Of a DNA stretch of 64,000 nt, positions 60,530-64,000 are shown piece by piece. The notes below the pieces were generated by a model, which saw only the letters and a program-made list of their open reading frames with translations, had not been told where the DNA came from and did no database searches. A program made the translations under genes and the position numbers. Origin of the DNA: Adiantum capillus-veneris (taxonomy: Eukaryota > Streptophyta > Polypodiopsida > Polypodiales > Pteridaceae); the NCBI GenBank assembly GCA_014529385.2, contig CM043962.1, forward strand, positions 45,947,598-46,011,597. Direction: 5' to 3'. Each line of letters starts with the position of its first letter. The stretch's first letter is position 1.

Positions 60530-61644
60530 TTTCATGAGAACCTATGGGCTGGACACCATGGTGTGTGGGCAACCTTTTCAAAGCTAAAGGAAAGGTATTG
60601 GTGGAAAGGTATGTACAAGGATGTATCCCACTTTGTGGAATCATGTGTAGCATGTCAAATGTATTTAAATGTGCGACATCATGATAGGTTACATCCTACT
60701 TATCCACTAGCCATGCATTACAAATGGGTTGTGGATCTAGTCCTCGGGGAGTGCACTATGTTATCATGTTAATGTATAACGTGAGTTCGAAAGGAGGGGT
60801 TTTAAAATGCAAAAAAATTAGGCAATTTAACAGAGATACATTAAAATAAGGAGTTTTTAAATTCAATTTTGGAAAAAAAACCTAAAATAAGGGGTCATTT
60901 TATTCATTCACACATGTTAAAAGAGGGATTTTTTTAATACCCCGCGAATGCACGTTATATAGGGGGGTACTGAATGGTGAACCCTCGAGATCTAGTCAGC
61001 CTTTAGGACTCTAGCAGATGAGGTACTTGGTTCTTGCAAGAGAAGACTTAACTAATCAGGTTGAAGGGCGAGCTTTAAGGACAAAGACTACAGAGGTAGT
61101 GTGTATATTTCTCCTTGAGGATGTAATCTGCCGCTATGGTTGTGTGGGAAAGATAACTGTAGACAGAGGAGATCTGGATGCCAAGGAAGCAACGAAATTT
61201 TTTTCCAGGATAGGAATCAAGCTTTCCCTTACCACCGCTTACAATCCAGAAGGCAATGGGAAAATTGAAAGAGGGCATCCGCCAATCATCAAATTCTTGG
61301 CTAAAGCTTGTGAAGGGAGAATTAGTGAGTGGCCAAAACTATTGCCATATGCTCTATGGGCTGATCGCACAACACACAGCTCAGCTCGCTACCTGCTTGC
61401 AGAATTGATGTATGGTCAGAAGCCTGTAATACCCATTGAAGAGACCATTCCCACATGGAATGTGCTACCTTGGCAAGATGGGCTTAGCAGAGAAGATCTC
61501 CTTGCCTTGCGTATAAGACAGCTAGAAAGAAGGCCTAAAGACATTGAGGTTGCAAAAGAAAGATTGAAGAATGCTAGGTTGAAAAGCAAGGACTACTTTG
61601 ATAGACGACACAGGCTAAGAAGGAAGGTAATTAAGCAAGGAGAT
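60530..61644 (+). pseudogene. pol: P3 integrase, split by a MITE
   Basis: Zinc domain HHGVWATFSKLKERYWWKGM ... CVACQMYLNVRHHDRLHPTY (60555-60710), up to WVVDLV, where sequence diverges before the MITE. From 61018: EVVCIFLLEDVICRYGCVGK, ITVDRGDLDAKE (Asp), TTAYNPEGNGKIERGHPPI (Glu in KIERGH). The C-terminal part ends at GDC, where K2's LTR begins. Confidence 0.85.
60775..60959. mobile_element. 185-bp MITE in P3 integrase
   Basis: Ends TATAACGTGAGTTCG and CGAATGCACGTTATA form inverted repeats of about 15 bp with two mismatches. AT-rich interior, no coding. The outermost TA on both sides fits a TA target (Tc1/mariner-like), as a suggestion. Confidence 0.65.
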
Positions 61645-61728
61645 TGTTAGGAAATAAGACGTAGCTAAATAGATAATTGAGTAGATTACTTAATGGAGAG
61701 AGGTAAATTTACTTACACGAGATTATAG

Positions 61729-61793
<65 letters not shown>

Positions 61794-62432
61794 CACGATA
61801 TACGTGGTTCACCCAATGTGGGCTACGTCCACGGGAAAGCAGCCACTCAATGGCTTTAGTACTTCAAAACAAGAAGTAGTTTACAAAGGGATTATACCCT
61901 TAATGGAGCTCCCACCTTGCTTCACTCTCACCACCTCACACTCACCTTGTTGCATCAACTTCACACTATATAGTGTGTGTAGAAATGGCCTCCTTTTATA
62001 GGCCAAAAGGACTGCCCTCTCTTATGAGAGGCAGCCATGTGTAGCCGCCCTTGTGCGAATAAGTCCAAATCGGACCCTCCAACCGCCCATGTATGGCTAC
62101 CCTTGAGAAGACAAGTCCGCTTTTGAATTCGGCCACTGGCCACCGGCCATTGACTTTCGACCACCGGCCACCGGCCATTGACTACCGGTCACCGGACAAC
62201 CGACCGGTTGTTTTCCGACCACTTTCCGACCACCGTCCGGCCATAATATTCCGGCGAAAAAAAAGTCTCAGGGGCCCCCTAAAGTTGCCCCTGATTCTTG
62301 TCTGTGAAAATTTTGGTTTTCGGTGAGTGATTTTCCTTCACGCACGATGGCTTCTCCTCATAATGGGGGCCTTACAAATGTGCGCTTTTACCACAGAAAA
62401 TTACAAGGGTAAATCAGTCTCCATACTTAACA
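61645..62432 (-). repeat. K2 3' LTR
   Basis: 788 bp, TGTTAAG...CCTAACA on the minus strand, preceded by the polypurine tract AAGTGGGAGAT (62443-62433), a typical copia PPT. It holds a (GA)n run (61732-61789) and a C-rich, CCGGCCA-repeating segment (62130-62240). Confidence 0.92.
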
Positions 62433-62492
62433 ATCTCCCACTTGGAGACTGATCTCCAAACCAAACATGTGACTGCTTTCCATCCTGGCTTC

Positions 62493-63986
62493 TTATCCTT
62501 GAATACCGATTGAAGATGAGCAAAAACTCAACTTCTCCTTGTTGACCACCTTTGTAAACATGTCTGCAGGATTTTCACTTGTATGCACCTTTCCTAGCTT
62601 TAGCTGTCCCTCTTCCAAAAGAGTGCGTATGAAGTGATATCTCACCTCAATGTGCTTTGTCCTTGAATGAAAGACTGAGTTCTTCGCAAGATGGATAATG
62701 CTTTGGCTATCACTGTACAAGACACAATTGTCTTGTTTGAATCCAAGCTCTTCCAAGAATCTATGAAGCCACAGAATTTCTTTGCTTTCCTCCGTCATTG
62801 CTACATACTCTGCTTCCGTGGTAGAAAGTGAAACCACTTTCTACAGATTTGAAGCCCAGCTTACGGCTGTGCCTCCAACCATGAACACATAGCCAGTAGT
62901 GCTCCTTCGAGTATCTTTGTCACCTGCCATATCTACATCAGCATACCCTTCTAGAAAAATATCAATCCCTCCAAAATACAAAGCATTTGTTGTTGTCTCT
63001 TTTAGATACCTAAGTATCCACTTCACAACTTGCCAATTCTCTTTACCTGGGTTGTCCATGAACCTACTCACAACTCCCACTGCATGTGCAATGTCTGGCC
63101 TTGTCCAGACCATAGCATACATTAGAGAACCTACCGCTACAGCATATGGAACTTTAGACATATAGGCTATCTCCTCTTGTGTCTTTGGACACATATCCTT
63201 CGTTAGTTTAAAGTGACCAGCCAAAGGTGTAGAAAATGGTTTTGCATTTTGCATTGCAAACCTTTCTAGTACCTTCTTGATGTAATCTTCTTGAGATAGC
63301 TTTATTGTCTTCTTCGTCCTATCCCTTGATATTTTCATACCAAGTATCCTCTTTGCAGCACCTAAATCTTTCATTGAAAAAGATTTAGACAGCTCCTCTT
63401 TTAGGTCTTTGATGTCCTGCATGTTATCACTTGCAATCAACATGTCATCAACATATAACATTAGGATGATGAATTTTCCATCTCCCAAATTCTTCGTGTA
63501 GACGTAGTGATCCGAGTTGCATCTTGTGAATCCATGATCCAACATCCATCGATCAAACTTCAAGTACCATTGTCTTGATGCTTTCTTTAAACCATACAAG
63601 CTCTTCTTTAATCTGCAAACCATTTTCTCCTTACCTTTTACTTCATACCCCTTTGGTTGAAGCATGTAGATTTTCTCCTCTAAGTCACCTTGAGGGAATG
63701 CTGTATTTACATCCATTTGTTTGAGATTTAGATCATGAGCAGCCACAAGGCTTAAGACAAGCTTAATTGAGTTCATTTTTACAACAGGAGAAAATATTTC
63801 ATTGAAGTCAATACCTTTCTTTTGAGAAAACCCTTTTACCACAAGCCTAGACTTGTACCTTTTCTTCCCACCTTCTTCTTCCTTCAGCTTGTACACCCAT
63901 TTGTTTTGAAGTGCCCGCTTACCTTTAGGCAACTCAACCAACTCCCATGTTTGGTTGCGATGTAGTGAGTCCATCTCCACTGGCAT
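62493..63986 (-). pseudogene. pol: K2 reverse transcriptase and RNase H
   Basis: RT: MPVEMDSLHRNQTWELVELP, NKWVYKLKEEEGGKKRYKSR, KQMDVNTAFPQGDLEEKIYM, KKSLYGLKKASRQWYLKFDR, catalytic LMLYVDDMLIAS, KDLGAAKRILGMKI, VGSLMYAMVWTRPDIAHAVG. RNase H: GYADVDMAGDKDTRRSTTGY, then a TAG (62838-62840) where Gln is expected, STTEAEYVAMTEESKEILWL, DSQSIIHLAKNSVFHSRTKH and NPADMFTKVVNKEKL. The usual SAFLNG/TAFLHG motif reads TAFPQG. Continues upstream beyond the window. Confidence 0.94.
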
Positions 63987-64000
63987 GCTCTTTGTCCATT

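Larger units (their letters stand above)
54097..61644 (+). mobile_element. P3: gypsy-type retrotransposon, 3' end cut by K2
   Basis: Plus strand: probable LTR, leader (55229-55828), gag, zinc knuckle, protease, RT, RNase H and integrase (interrupted by a MITE at 60775-60959), then copia K2 at 61645. RT-before-integrase order and FLDD in RT place it in Ty3/gypsy. It differs clearly from E1/E2 and from the chromoviruses here; no chromodomain is seen before the break. Confidence 0.85.
61645..64000 (-). mobile_element. K2: copia retrotransposon (3' part), inserted in P3
   Basis: RT and RNase H (63986-62493) and a complete 3' LTR (61645-62432) on the minus strand; gag, integrase and 5' LTR lie beyond the right edge. 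The coding part has a single premature stop in nearly 500 codons, the best preserved in this window. Confidence 0.93.

Overview
The window is a repeat-rich stretch of a plant nuclear genome, probably heterochromatic or intergenic. It is made mostly of LTR retrotransposons, with small foldback/MITE-like DNA elements, minisatellites and microsatellites. I see no intact host gene, rRNA, CRISPR array or bacterial-type operon. Both Ty1/copia and Ty3/gypsy lineages are present, including chromodomain-bearing and Tat/Athila-like gypsy types, which points to a land plant with a large genome. The species cannot be fixed from this sequence; a non-seed vascular plant or gymnosperm is a guess.

Layout. 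1-2.5 kb: 5' part of a decayed minus-strand gypsy element (M1). 3.0-6.1 kb: decayed plus-strand gypsy remnant (E0) with integrase followed by an extra coiled-coil ORF. 7.06-8.35 kb: putative foldback element. 8.4-8.6 kb: TTCTAGAA-rich array resembling heat-shock elements. 8.60-15.31 kb: gypsy element E1 (plus) with an internal deletion fusing reverse transcriptase to the extra ORF. 15.31-17.09 kb: repeat R copy 1, then (GT)56. 19.51-27.98 kb: gypsy element E2 (minus), same family as E1, with two complete LTRs and a 5-bp target-site duplication. 28-33 kb: mostly unassigned, with a 96-bp minisatellite. 33.36-35.14 kb: repeat R copy 2. 35.16-37.3 kb: 3' part of a chromovirus (G0). 37.3-51.7 kb: copia element K1 (minus), split by chromovirus G1 (38.65-48.69 kb), which is itself split by a solo LTR (41.37-42.84 kb). 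52.09-52.21 kb: short foldback MITE. 54.10-61.64 kb: gypsy element P3 (plus) carrying a 185-bp MITE in its integrase. 61.65-64.0 kb: copia element K2 (minus), inserted into P3 and running off the right edge.

How the parts relate. All recognisable proteins are retroelement Gag, protease, reverse transcriptase, RNase H and integrase, plus an extra ORF of unknown role in the E family. Most copies are broken. E1 and E2 can be compared codon by codon: most of their premature stops are C-to-T changes (CAG to TAG, CAA to TAA, CGA to TGA), as expected from deamination of methylated cytosine in silenced elements. The most unusual candidates are the extra ORF of the E family, the triple zinc-knuckle Gag, the heat-shock-element-like array abutting an LTR, and repeat R with possible CTCGG subterminal motifs.
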